Below the pieces are notes generated by a model. The model was given only the letters and a program-made list of their open reading frames with translations, was not told the DNA's origin and did no database searches. This document shows, piece by piece, positions 33,963 through 46,354 of a DNA stretch of 64,000 nucleotides. Source of the DNA: Polydactylus sextarius (lineage: Eukaryota > Chordata > Actinopteri > Polynemidae); NCBI GenBank assembly GCA_016801845.1, contig CM028926.1:11556501-11620500 (forward strand), written 5' to 3'. Made by a program: the position numbers and the translations under genes. Within the stretch, counting starts at the first letter, position 1. Each line of letters opens with the position of its first letter.

Positions 33963-36900
33963 ATGAGGCTCTTCAGACTCTGGGACGTTCATCATGTCGC
34001 TGTGTTTGTCGGCGTCGCTCTGTGTCTCTGTCACGTAGGTAAGAAACCACAACACGTCACCGCTTCACCGTCACATACTCTACACACGGAGCCGAGTCCC
34101 AGCATGCATCACTCACTGACAGCACGAAGCACGTCCACACGAGCTGTTGAGGCAGAAACAAGGAGCTGCAGTGTTGTAGTGTTGTTGTAGTGTTGTTGTA
34201 GTGTTGTTGTAGTGTTGTTGTAGTGTTGTAGTGTTGTTGTAGTGTTGTTGTAGTGTTGTTGTAGTGTTGTAGTGTTGTTGTAGTGTTGTAGTGTTGTTGT
34301 AGTGTTGTTGTAGTGTTGTAGTGTTGTTGTAGTGTTGTTGTAGTGTTGTAGTAGTGTTGTTGTAGTATTGTAGTGTTGTTGTAGTGTTGTTGTAGTGTTG
34401 TTGTAGTGTTGTAGTGTTGTTGTAGTGTTGTAGTGTTGTTGTAGCGTTTTTGTAGTGTTGTAGTGTTGTTGTAGTGTTGTTGTTTGTAGTGTTGTAGTAG
34501 TGTTGTTGTAGTATTGTAGTGTTGTTGTAGTGTTGTAGTGTTGTTGTAGCGTTGTAGTTTTGTAGTGTTGTAGTGTTGTTGTAGCGTTGTAGTTTTGTAG
34601 TGTTGTTGTAGTGTTGTAGTGTTGTTGTAGCGTTGTAGTTTTGTAGTGTTGTAGTAGTGTTGTTGTAGTGTTGTTGTAGTGTTGTTGTAGTGTTGTAGTG
34701 TTGTTGTAGTGTTGTTGTAGTGTTGTAGTGTTGTAGTAGTGTTGTTGTAGTGTTGTAGTGTTGTTGTAGTGTTGTTGTAGCGTTGTAGTTTTGTAGTGTT
34801 GTTGTAGTGTTGTTGTAGTGTTGTAGTGTTGTTGTAGTGTTGTTGTAGTGTTGTTGTAGTGTTGTAGTGTTGTTGTAGTGTTGTAGTGTTGTTGTGTTGT
34901 TGTAGTGTTGTTGTAGTGTTGTAGTGTTGTTGTAGTGTTGTTGTTGTGTTGTTGTGTTGTTGTAGTGTTGTAGTGTTGTTGTGTTGTTGTAGTGTTGTTG
35001 TGTTGTTGTAGTGTTGTTGTTGTAGTGTTGTTGTAGTGTTGTTGTAGTGTTGTAGTGTTGTTGTAGTGTTGTAGTGTTGTTGTAGTGTTGTAGTGTTGTA
35101 GTGTTGTTGTAGTGTTGTAGTAGTGTTGTTGTAGTGTTGTAGTTTTGTTGTTGTAGTGTTGTTGTAGTGTTGTAGTGTTGTTGTAGTGTTGTAGTGTTGT
35201 AGTAGTGTTGTTGTAGTGTTGTAGTGTTGTTGTAGTGTTGTTGTAGTGTTGTAGTGTTGTTGTAGTGTTGTAGTGTTGTTGTAGTGTTGTTGTAGTGTTG
35301 TTGTAGTGTTGTTGTAGTGTTGTTGTAGTGTTGTTGTAGTGTTGTTGTTGTAGTAGTGTTGTTGTAGTGTTGTAGTGTTGTTGTAGTGTAGTGTTGTTGT
35401 AGTGTTGTAGTGTTGTTGTAGTGTTGTAGTGTTGTAGTGTTGTTGTAGTGTTGTTGTAGTGTTGTAGTGTTGTTGTAGTGTTGTTGTAGTGTTGTTGTAG
35501 TGTTGTAGTTGTTGTTGTAGTGTTGTTGTAGTGTTGTAGTGTTGTTGTAGTGTTGTTGTAGTGTTGTTGTAGTGTTGTAGTGTTGTTGTAGTGTTAGTGT
35601 TGTAGTGTTGTTGTAGTTGTTGTAGTGTTGTAGTGTTGTTGTAGTGTTGTTGTAGTGTTGTAGTGTTGTTGTAGTGTTGTTGTAGTGTTGTAGTGTTGTT
35701 GTAGTGTTGTAGTAGTGTTGTAGTGTTGTTGTAGTGTTGTAGTGTTGTTGTAGTGTTGTAGTGTTGTAGTGTTGTTGTAGTGTTGTAGTGTTGTTGTAGT
35801 GTTGTAGTGTTGTTGTAGTGTTGTAGTGTTGTTGTGTTGTTGTAGTGTTGTAGTGTTGTTGTTGTTGTTGTTGTGTAGTTGTTGTAGTGTTGTTGTGTTG
35901 TTGTTGTTGTTGTAGTGTTGTTGTAGTGTTGTAGTGTTGTAGTTGTTGTTGTGTTGTTGTAGTGTTGTTGTAGTGTTGTAGTGTTGTTGTAGTGTTGTTG
36001 TAGTGTTGTAGTGTTGTTGTAGTGTTGTTGTAGTGTTGTTGTAGTGTTGTAGTGTTGTTGTAGTGTTGTTGTTGTAGTGTTGTTGTAGTGTTGTTGTAGT
36101 GTTGTAGTGTTGTTGTAGTGTTGTAGTGTTGTTGTAGTGTTGTGTAGTGTTGTAGTGTTGTTGTAGTGTTGTTGTGTTGTTGTAGTGTTGTTGTGTTGTT
36201 GTAGTGTTGTAGTGTTGTTGTAGTGTTGTTGTAGTGTTGTAGTGTTGTTGTGTTGTTGTAGTGTTGTTGTGTTGTTGTAGTGTTGTTGTTGTAGTGTTGT
36301 AGTGTTGTAGTGTTGTGTTGTTGTAGTGTTGTAGTGTTGTTGTGTTGTTGTAGTGTTGTAGTGTTGTTGTAGTGTTGTAGTTTTGTAGTGTTGTAGTGTT
36401 GTAGTTTTGTTGTTGTTGTAGTGTTGTAGTGTCGTTGTAGTGTTGTAGTTTTGTAGTGTTGTTGTAGTGTTGTAGTGTTGATGTAGTGTTGTTGTGTTGT
36501 AGTGTTGTGTTGTTGTAGTGTTTGTAGTGTTGTAGTGTTGTTGTTGTAGTTTTGTAGTGTTGTTGTAGTGTTGTAGTGTTGTAGTGTTTGTTGTAGTGTT
36601 GTAGTGTTGTAGTGTTGTTGTAGTGTTGTAGTGTTGTTGTAGTGTTGTAGTGTTGTTGTAGTGTTGTTGTAGTGTTGTAGTGTTGTTGTAGTGTTGTTGT
36701 AGTGTTGTAGTGTGTTGTAGTGTTGTTGTAGTGTTGTTGTAGTGTTGTAGTGTTGTAGTGTTGTAGTGTTGTAGTGTTGTTGTAGTGTTGTTGTAGTGTT
36801 GTAGTTTTGTAGTGTTGTATGTGTTGTAGTTTTGTAGTGTTGTTGTAGTGTTGTAGTGTTGATGTAGTGTTTTTGTATGGTTGTAGTTTTGTAGTGTTGT

Positions 36901-39900
36901 AGTTTTGTAGTGTTGTAGTGTTGTAGTTTTGTAGTGTTGTTGTAGTGTTGTAGTGTTGTAGTGTTGTAGTGTTGTAGTGTTGTAGTTTTGTAGTGTTGTA
37001 GTTGTAGTGTTGTAGTGTTGTAGTGTTGTTGTAGTGTTGTAGTGTTGTAGTGTTGTAGTGTTGTTGTAGTGTTGTAGTGTTGTAGTGTTGTTTGTAGTGT
37101 TGTAGTGTTGTAGTGTTGTTGTAGTGTTGTTGTAGTGTTGTAGTTTTGTAGTGTTGTATGGTTGTAGTTTTGTAGTGTTGTAGTTTTGTAGTGTTGTAGT
37201 GTTGTAGTTTTGTAGTGTTGTAGTGTTGTAGTGTTGTGTTGTAGTGTTGTTGTGTTGTAGTGTTGTAGTTTTGTAGTGTGGTTGTAGTGTTGTAGTGTTG
37301 TAGTGTTGTTGTAGTGTTGTAGTGTTGTAGTGTTGTAGTTTTGTAGTGTTGTAGTGTTGTTGTAGTGTTGTAGTTTTGTAGTTTTGTAGTGTTGTAGTGT
37401 TGTTGTAGTGTAGTGTTGTAGTGTTGTAGTTTTGTAGTGTTGTAGTTTTGTAGTGTTGTAGTGTCGTTGTAGTGTTGTAGTTTTGTAGTGTTGTAGTTTT
37501 GTAGTGTTGTAGTGTCGTTGTAGTGTTGTAGTTTTGTAGTGTTGTAGTGTTGTAGTGTTGTAGTTTTGTAGTGTCGTGTAGTGTTGTAGTTTTGTAGTGT
37601 TGTAGTTTTGTAGTGTTGTAGTGTCGTTGTAGTGTTGTAGTTTTGTAGTGTTGTAGTTTTGTAGTGTTGTAGTGTTGTTGTAGTGTCACTGTAGTGACAC
37701 CTCCGTCACTACAGTGACATTGTGTGACTCAGGTGATTCTTTCTGTGAGTTTCACTGAACAAACAGCAGCAGAACCAGATCCTCGACTTAAATATTTGAT
37801 GAGGTCGACTCCACCGACACCGCTCTACTCTCAGCTCGTTGGACCAGTTTCATTCCTGTAACAAAACTGCTGCTAATTTCACACAACAACAAGTTTACGA
37901 CTCAAACAGGAATTTAGTCGAGTGACTCGGTGAAACTTTATCAACCTGGTGGAGGTTGAACATCAGCTCAGAGTAAAACTCTTTATCATGAGTCAGATCA
38001 CACACTGTGTCGTACAAAACCTTCACCTCAGGAGACGACAGACGAACTTTAAACGTTTATCCTTTTGTTAAAGCATCGTGTTGATTGATCTGCTTTGATC
38101 CGGTTTAACTTCACCTTGATCCGGTAGTTAAACTGCTGAGGAGTTTGATACCACGTGACAACGTGTTTCCACAACTGGAACTGATCTGACCTGAAGGTTT
38201 TCACCTCCAGTCAAACCTCTGCTAGTTCACATCCTGTCCCCTGACGTCACCGCGTCATCTTTGGTTTCCGGGTCAGTCCGGGTCCGATCAGTCGACGTCG
38301 TTGCATCTAAACAACCAGACTCTACGTTTCACCTCCGTCCTCCGTGGTTCTGACGTAGACCAGAGTAGACCAGGTCCAGAGTTGATCCTCTGCTCCAACG
38401 AGCTCGTTAAGGAGCTCAGGTCTTTGTCTAACGTGTCCTTCAGCTGAGTCCTGGTCCAGCTGAGTCCTGGTCCAGCTGAGTCCTGGTCCGGCTGAGTCCT
38501 GGTCCAACTAAGTCCTGGTCCAGCTCAGTCCTGGTCTCAACACTTTGTCCTCACGTCAACAGTTTAGTTTCTGATGTTCAGGTTGTAGAAACCTGCTGTT
38601 CTTCTTCTGTATGAGGAGGAGCAGCACCTCCGACCTCTGAAGCTGTCAGTGGTTGAACAACGTTGTGTGTGTGAAGTCTTCATGAATCCACCGTAATTGA
38701 TGTGGTCTGATGTGGTCTGATCTGGTCTGATGTGGTCTGATGGGGTCTGATGGGGTCTGATCTGGTCTGATGTGGTCTGATGGGGTCTGATCTGGTCTGA
38801 TCTGGTCTAATCTGGTCTGATGTGGTCGGATGTGGTCTGATGTGATCTGATCTGGTCTAATGTGGTCGGATGTGGTCTGATGTGGTCTTATGTGGTCTGA
38901 TCTGGTCTGATGTGGTCTGATCTGGTCTAATCTGGTCTGATGTGGTCGGATGTGGTCTTATGTGGTCTGATGTGGTCTGATGTGGTCTGATGTGGTCTTA
39001 TGTGGTCTGATCTGGTCTGATGTGGTCGGATGTGGTCTGATCTGGTCTGAATGTGGTTGGATGTGGTCTGATGTGGTCTTATGTGGTCTGAGGTGGTCTG
39101 ATCTGGTCTTATGTGGTCTGATGTGGTCTGATGTGATCTGATCTGGTCTGATGTGGTCTGATGTGGTCTGATCTGGTCTGATGTGGTCTGATGTGGTCTG
39201 TGGTCTGATCTGGTCTGATGTGGTCTGATGTGGTCTGATGTGGTCTAATCTGGTCTGATGTGGTCTGATGGGTCTGATGTGATCTGATGTGTTCTGATGT
39301 GTTCTGATGTGGTCTGATGTGGTCTGGTGTGGTCTGATGTGATCTTATGTGTTCTGATGTGGTCTGATGTGGTCTGATGTGGTCTGATGGGTCTTATGTG
39401 GTCTGATGTGGTCTGATGGGTCTGATGTGATCTGATGTGGTCTGATGTGGTCTGATGTGGTCTGATGTGGTCTGATGGGTCTGATGTGGTCTGATGTGGT
39501 CTGATGGGTCTGATGTGGTCTGATCTGGTCTGATGTGGTCTGATGTGGTCTGATGGGTCTGATGTGGTCTGATGTGGTCTGATGGGTCTGATGTGGTCTG
39601 ATGTGATCTGATGTGGTCTGATGGGTCTGATGTGGTCTGATGTGGTCTGATGTGGTCTGAACAGAGACACTCTGACCAGTGAAGCTTTGATCATGATTCA
39701 TTTATATTGGTCTGATGATGAAAGACGTCTTGTTGAGTCCGTGGGCTTGTTGGACCTGGATCGCCTGGTAGACCTGGATCGCCCGGTAGACCTGGATCTG
39801 AGTGCTGGTCCAGGACTCGTTCACTGTCCGTGGACGTTAGCTGGTGATGTTTTCCTCTTTGTAAATGTGATCAACACTTCTCTGGTGTCAGATACTTTAT

Positions 39901-41232
39901 AAACACTGTATGTGACGTGTTGTAACTATGACCTGTGTGTCTGTTGTGTTGAAACGTGACTCGACTCATGAACGTGTCTCGTCTCCTCCAGTCTCGTCCA
40001 TCTCCGTCCGCTCCTCCCAGAGGAGTCTGACCCGTTCGGTGCAGGACGACGTGTTTTTCTCGGTGGATGTTTGGTGCGAGGGGGTTCCCACCATCCAGTG
40101 GACGTTCATGTCGGGGGCGGTGAGCCGCTCCATCGGGATGTGGCGTCCCGGCGTCTACACCAACATCACGGAGGATTACAGCAGCAGAGTGAGTCCCTAC
40201 GACAACGGCTCCATGGGTCTGTCGGACCTCAGGCTGCCGGACGCCGGCTTCTACGTCATCACCGTTACCGAGGCGACGGGAAACAGCAAAGACACGGGAT
40301 TCGTCCTCAAAGTCAACGGTGAGTTGATGATGATGAGGGTGGACGTCACAGTCACGTTCGTTGTATAATATTTATTTTTATAAACTCGTGACTGTTTCTG
40401 TTGTAATGTCGTGAAGTTTAGAAGTGTTGATGTGGTCTGATGTGGTCTGATGTGGTCTGATGTGGTCTGATATGGTCTCATGTGTCCATTCACTTCATTC
40501 ACAGCTGATGAACAAACACGTTCATTATTCTACAGCTTCTACAAGCTGCTCAGATGTGAGACGTTCAGGTGTCGTGGTGATGAAATGAACTTTCACTACT
40601 GAAGTATTTTTAAAAACAACTTTAGCTGAAACAGCAGAGGAACATTTGACCAGAGGATCTGGACTTTGACTGAAGCACTGAAGGTCCAGGACTTGGTCCT
40701 CCTCTGAGCGGCAGTTATAAAACCACAGCTTCACATTAAACAGAACAAATCAGCTCCTGGTGTGTTAAAGGTTTTAAAAGAAATTTCATGAACAAATAAA
40801 GTTTAGTCTGTCAACTGATCAGAGGTCAGTCCAGATCGTCTCAGACTAACGTGACGTTTCTTTGATCTCACTGATCCGCGTTCATCCTCCCCGCAGAGGT
40901 TCTGTACGAGGACCTTCAGTACTTGTCCGTCACAGCGCTGGCGCTCGCCTGCATCGCCGTGCTGCTCATGGTCGGGATGTGGCTGCTCAACAAGGTGTAC
41001 AGGAAGGTGGCGGCGTGGAGACGCAGGGTACACATGCCCGGTGAGACTCCATGGTGTGTGTGGGTGTGTGTGCGTATGGGTGTGTAGCGAGGTGGTAGGT
41101 GTGTTTGAGTCCAAAGGTCTGAGATTCTTTGTTCCTTTGTGTGTTTTACTAACTTTAGTTTCTGTGTTGACTCAACTCGAATTCTTCTTCTTTTCTTCAG
41201 AAACCGATGCGACAGAGCTGCAGCCGCTGTGA
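33963..41232 (+). CDS. vstm5: V-set and transmembrane domain-containing protein 5
   Basis: Type I single-Ig membrane protein of 192 residues in four phase-1 exons: 33963-34038, 39992-40318, 40897-41040, 41201-41232. Exon 1 gives the signal peptide (MRLFRLWDVHHVAVFVGVAL). Exon 2 is the V-set domain, with Cys in VDVWCEGVPTIQWTF, glycosylation-type NIT and NGS sites, and the end LPDAGFYVITVTEATG; a second canonical cysteine is not evident before YVITV. Exon 3 starts EVLYEDLQYLSV and carries the helix ALACIAVLLMVGMWLLN followed by basic VYRKVAAWRRRVHMP. Exon 4 ends ETDATELQPL. The phrases GVPTIxWT, YYVITVTE and LYEDL match human VSTM5, which promotes neuronal membrane protrusions. Synteny with med17 supports it. 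Intron 1 is 6 kb, mostly repeats. Confidence 0.92.
34172..37688 (-). repeat. 3.5-kb TTGTAG-type array in vstm5 intron 1
   Basis: Tandem mixture of gttgtagt and gttgttgtagt units; the plus strand almost lacks C. The minus strand stays open for more than 1,100 codons of Thr/Asn/Gln/Leu/Tyr/His repeats, a consequence of the unit and not a gene. Confidence 0.97.
37690..38440. other. Unique intron sequence between arrays (vstm5 intron 1)
   Basis: No gene or recognisable element. A short perfect inverted repeat, gtgtcactgtagtgaca, stands at the array edge (about 37,683-37,700). Confidence 0.5.
38440..38535 (+). repeat. 15-bp minisatellite
   Basis: About six units of a gagtcctggtccagct-like motif. 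Confidence 0.8.
38698..39662 (+). repeat. Decamer (TGATGTGGTC) array in vstm5 intron 1
   Basis: About 95 units of tgatgtggtc with variants tgatctggtc, tgatgggtc and ttatgtggtc. Minus-strand frames full of DHIRPHQT are by-products. Confidence 0.97.
40427..40482 (+). repeat. Same decamer in vstm5 intron 2
   Basis: Five to six units of tgatgtggtc, the unit of the large intron 1 array, about 770 bases away across exon 2. Confidence 0.95.
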
Positions 41233-41399
41233 CGACGCTCGTCACCAGAGACCAAAGAGACAAAGACTGTTTGTTTCAAACGAAGCAGAAGAGAAATGAA
41301 TGAAACGTGTTTTTATTCTCTGGACCCGATGTAAATATGACAAAGTGTATTTATTACTGAAGTAAAACAAACTGATTTTCTTTTTGAAAAACTTGTGAT

Positions 41400-41405
41400 T
41401 TTATT
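41400..41405 (-). terminator. med17 poly(A) signal
   Basis: AATAAA on the minus strand, about 72 bases past the med17 stop. Confidence 0.6.
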
Positions 41406-41476
41406 GATGAAACCGTTGAACAGTCACGTGTTGTAGTTCGTCCGCAGACACACACACTGGTTGTGTTGTTGTGTAT

Positions 41477-41688
41477 TTAAGGACAGGGCGTGAGCGCCGC
41501 CATGAGCAGCTCCATCTTGTAGACGAAGTTTCTTCCCTCCATCTTGCTCCAGTTCACCTCTTTACTCGGTCCTCTGAGCTGGTTCCACTTCGCGTCCTGG
41601 ATCACGTCGCTCTTCGGCAGCTCTTTGGTCTGACTACGAGAAAACTGGACCAGGACTTTACAGCCGCTCTCAGGCCCGTTACGCACTG

Positions 41689-41724
<36 letters not shown>

Positions 41725-44700
41725 CACAGTTAAACAGAGTTAAACACAGTTAAACACAGTTAAACACAGTTAAACACAGTTAAACACAGTTAAACAGAGT
41801 TAAACACAGTTAAACACAGTTAAACAGAGTTAAACAGAGTTAAACACAGCGCTCGTCTCTGCAGGATTATTCTAACTTTTTCTCTGTAAAAAGGAAAAGT
41901 CTGGATCTTCCATCTCTGTTATTTAGAAACAGCTGCTGTGCAGTGAAGGTGAACTGAGCGAGCGACTGGCTGATGATGTAATCGATGGTGTTCTTGATCC
42001 TCCACGTGTTTCAAGTCGTCGTCTCGTTTCAACTCGTCCTCTTCGTGTTGTTTCTAGTTAAATCAACGCTCCACTCCCAGGAGCAGAGCCAGGGCGAGGC
42101 CTCGACGCCGCCACCACCTCAACACTCAACACGTCTTATTATATCAAATATCTTAGTGTGAGTCTGATTCACTGATCAAACTGACGTAGCTCAACAACAT
42201 TAAAGCATCAGAAGAAGGTTTTGTCCCTATGGTCCCACTTGGATCATAGCCACATTAAATAAATGTCCAGGACGTTTCTCTAGTCGACTGACCTGAGATG
42301 GCGTACTCTCCGTTGGGCGACGCCACGGTGACGGCCGAAGCGTTGCCGATGCTCTCGACGGGGCCGAGGCCAACGTGGTTACTGAAGCTCAGGACGTGCC
42401 AGCCCATCACCTTAGCCAGCTGCTGCACGGCGTGGACCTGATGCTGAGACATCTGTGGACACAGAGGACACCAGGTCACCACCGCACACACTATCACACG
42501 TCTGAGGACCGAGACAGAATCAGCTGAGACCTGAGACAACAGGAAGTCCTGCAGCTCCTGCTCCTGGTGGGACAACGTGATGACGCGTCCGTCTCTGTGG
42601 ACCACACGGATCTGCTCCACGCCGATGTTCAGCTGCAGCTGGATGGACCTGAAGGCAGCACGGAGCTCGTTACGACCTCATGATCACGTCGCGACGCGTC
42701 TGGGTCCAACGTTACAGGACGATCATTAAACTTTCATCACTCACTTGCAGATCTGCTCGTAGCCCTGAGACGTGATCAGAACCTTCACACTGGACTCGTA
42801 CACGTCGTTGATGTTCGACCAATGAGCCTGAATCTGAGGATCCTCGATGCGACTCGCCAGACTGTCGATGGTCCGAGCCGTCCTGTTCACACACACACAC
42901 ACACTGGTTAACACCTCTCACACGTGCTTCATTATCTCAACAGGACAAAGAGAGACACCTGCTGGACACAAGTGGTAAATGTTGTTTCCTCTGTGAACCA
43001 GGACTAGTCCCTCCAGGATTTCAGTTCCATTGTCAGATTGTGGACTTACAGACTTGTAGACTAGTATAGTAGACTAGTAGACTAGTAGACTAGCAGAGCA
43101 GTCGACAGTAAAGTAAAGTGACCTGCTGCGTAGGAAGATGTGTTTGGCCTGTTTGATGATCTTCTCCAGCAGACCTTCACTCTGCTGCAGGCTGGAGATC
43201 TCAGCCTTGTCATAGGCCAGAGGTCCCGCCAGACGCAGACGTTTGTGGCCAAAGGGGGCGCTAGAGGGATGAGGCATCACCACCGAGCTCAGTTGCTGCT
43301 TGTGGAACTGAAACACACACGGGGTTGATCAATACAACGTGACGGTTCAGTTCTCAGTGTTTAGACGTCGACATGAGAACGTTTCCAGTGAAATTAATAA
43401 AAACTAAGAGCTGATAAAGGTTGGAGCAGCGTCTCGTCTCGTGTCATCACCTCTCTCATCATCTGGTGCAGGTTGTGCTCCAGGACGTACAGGTGGTCGT
43501 CTGGTTTCGGTTTCTCTGGAGACGTCCGATGGTTCTTCTTGTCTCCGGTGGAGTGACACAGTGAGATGGAGAGCTGCAGACCTGGGAGAGAACGTTTCAG
43601 TCAGTTCAACTATCTAACGAAGATGATGATGATGATGTCGATGACGTCATCGGGTGAGCTGTGACCTGGAAAAGGCTGCGAGATGATCTGGTTCTTCACC
43701 ACGATGTGAGGGATCTGGGATTTGATCTGAACGGCTTCTCTTGACAACTGAGCGAAGATTTCTTTACAAAGTAGAACGTTCTGAGCCGCTTCCAGCTTCA
43801 CGTGCCACGGCTGAGTCCCTGAGGAGACAGACAGACGTTCACTGGTTCATCAATATCAATGATCGCACACTGATCGACTGAATCGTACCTGCTTTAGTTT
43901 TCAACGGCCTCCTGAACAGGTTGACTGTTCCCAGATCACCGATGTCTGGAGCTTGTTTCTGGATTGAAACCTGCGGACGTGAACAGACGATGAGATCAGC
44001 TGGTTCAGTCATCGTTAACTGGAGAGACCAGGGTCGATCCGTCTCACCTTGATGTAGGCGGATCCTTCGAGGTCACTGGGGATCTGAACGTCCAGCGGGC
44101 AGTAATCCTCCGGGATCTTTTTGTCCAGATCGATGTCGGTGTTCTTGATCACTTCAAACGTCCCGTGATGAGGAAAGAGAGAACCTGCATGAAAAAGAAC
44201 AGGCCAGGACCAGTTCAGGCTGTGTTTGTGTAAAAACGACTGAGAAACTTCGTGTTGATACAGATTCTGTGAATTTAAGTCAGAATTTGGCCGATGACTG
44301 ATCTATACTTGTTTTCAGGGGTGTTATTACGTATCTATATAAACGCCATCACCTGCGCTGCGGTAGCTCAGATCTCCCAGGATCTTGTCTCCAACTTTCC
44401 GTAGTTTCCACTGTGAGCGAAGCCTGAGCAGCTCAGAGTTGAAGTCTCGTTGTCTCCGGTTCTCCTGGTTCTCGGCCACAGACTTGGTGAGTTTCTCGGC
44501 TCCTTTCAGAAGCAGCTGAGCCGCCGTGGCCAACGACTTCTTCTTACTGATCAACTGAAACACCTGAGGAGTCTGAAGGAAATGGATGGAGCAGAGATCA
44601 GTGAGAAACACACACTTAAAGACAAATCCTCCACGTTTATCTGTTTTTACATCGATACCTTCCCGGCCGCGGGGTCCTGGTTGGGTCCTAACGGGTCGAG

Positions 44701-45323
44701 GGCCATGTACTTCTTCTCCTTCACCACACTGAGGACGTCATGGAGGACGCACATCTCTGTCAACGCACTGCGCAGGTTGTTACGCACCGAGTCCCACGGC
44801 CACAGAGACGGCTGGAACTTCACTGTTCCTGTGGAAATAAAACATCAGTTGTTTAGTTCGAATTCAGCTGAAGATCTGTCGTTAAACCGAGTGTTTGTAG
44901 GAAAATGTCAACGATGTTTCAACTTATTTATCATTAATGTTCGTCAGTGAATCTAGACGTGAACTTAACTCATCAATATAAACTGTTATGTTTTTGCTCT
45001 TTTTAAAGTGAATAAGCAGCAGATGTTTCATTCAGTTTAAACTAATAAAACTCAGACATAAAGATGTATCTTTAAAGCTGAACGTTACCTTCCTCCTCCT
45101 CCGCCTCCTGTTTGCTCCACTCTCTGTCCCGAGCGTCTGCGTCTCCTCCGTCCTCGTCGGAGTCCGACCCCTGGCTGAAGTCGATCCGTTGGGCCAGCTT
45201 GGCCAGGTTCTGGGACATGGACAGAGGAGGGACGTACGTCTCCGTCCCGTCCAGAGCCACTTCCTGAACCTGCTTCTCACACGACGACTCGATGCTGATC
45301 CTCACCGCCGGACCTCCAGACAT
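41477..45323 (-). CDS. med17: Mediator complex subunit 17
   Basis: Head-module subunit of Mediator, nuclear, linking activators to RNA polymerase II. Twelve coding exons, minus strand, in order: 45089-45323, 44659-44828, 44353-44572, 44048-44184, 43889-43970, 43666-43818, 43451-43581, 43123-43307, 42745-42882, 42531-42648, 42293-42452, 41477-41685. Total 1,938 bases, 645 residues, all joins in phase (human 651). Starts [19 protein letters not shown], contains [91 protein letters not shown], and ends [13 protein letters not shown] 5' UTR intron is likely: acceptor cttcctccag lies 16 bases before the ATG, with a donor near 45,760. The last intron ends in a (TG)n run instead of a normal pyrimidine tract. 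Confidence 0.96.
41735..41850. repeat. Decamer (TAAACACAGT) array in med17 intron
   Basis: About eleven units of taaacacagt/taaacagagt, next to an (AC)n tract. Confidence 0.9.
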
Positions 45324-45760
45324 GATGTCGATGATGATGCTGGAGGAAGAGAAACTTCATCACTAGTGGTTTTTATTTATTTACTGAACCTGCTGCAACA
45401 TTAGGATCACTACAGTTCATCAACAACACAATAACTAGTTAACTAGTTACGTTTCACTAGTTAAACTACTGCCTAGTTTGTTGAAACGGTCAAATCTGAG
45501 ACTTTATTAGTTTAAATAAATTAAATCTACAGATTATTATCAACCAGGACTCTTTGTCCCCATCTGATAACTTTTAAAACATATTCTAAGTCTTTCTACA
45601 CATGAATATAATCAACTTTAACAACAAAAACCACATTAACTGTAGTTTATAATGATTATTGTGTCTGATTAGCAGTTAGCATTAGCTCCCAGCTAGCAGC
45701 CACGGACGGAGTCAGGAACATAAACTCGGTACCACGACGCTTTATCGGAGTAAATCTTAC

Positions 45761-46354
45761 CGTTAATGTTCAGTCTAACCGGAGTGTAACAGATAATCAA
45801 CCACAGCTGTGAGTTATTCACCAGCTTCGCTACAAACGGTTCATTCTTTGCTAAACAACCGGAGTCCGCGCACTTCACCGGCCCGTGGCTCCCGGTGCCC
45901 GGGTCCGCTGCTCTGGTGGTTCCTCTCACACGTCTTTAACTAGATTTTTATTTGCCCCTATATTTATCTTTATAAAATATTTATTTAATCAACTAATATT
46001 AGACATTTATATTTATAGGGTAAGAACAGTAACAGCTGGGTGGAACATGTTTATGTGACGTAGGAACTTTGTCGGTAGGAACTTGTTTCAGTCGGAGCAG
46101 ATTAGCTGTAGGACGCGGACCGCGGGTAGTTTAAACCGCCGGATGTGACGTAGACAACAAAACGGTGCCGTTTCTGTTGGCGTCGGGTGACAAACGACAA
46201 ACTCTCAGGTTTATCTCACGTTTCTGCTTCTTTAGTCTGAGTTTGTTCACGTTTTAAACTTCGAAAGTTTCTTTAATCTGAGTCGTTATGTCGCGTAGCC
46301 GAAGCTAACGGCTAACGGCTGCTAGCTACGTGTTAGACGACGTCTGGAGACAAA
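45761..46354. promoter_or_regulatory. Shared med17-cep295 promoter region
   Basis: The divergent genes are separated by about 400 bases between the probable med17 5' UTR exon (45,761 to about 45,940) and the cep295 ATG. CRE half-sites (tgacgta) occur near 46,058 and 46,147. No TATA box is obvious. Inferred bidirectional promoter. Confidence 0.5.

Noticed and set aside
34057..37689. 1,210-codon minus-strand open frame
   Set aside because: Pure tandem repeat translation (TLQQHYNT-like); open only because the unit has no stop. Lies inside vstm5 intron 1.
37683..37720. Hairpin gtgtcactgtagtgaca as a terminator
   Set aside because: Eukaryotic intron edge; more likely a chance inverted repeat or insertion scar.
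39245..39701. Minus-strand frames rich in DHIRPHQT
   Set aside because: Translation of the TGATGTGGTC decamer array.
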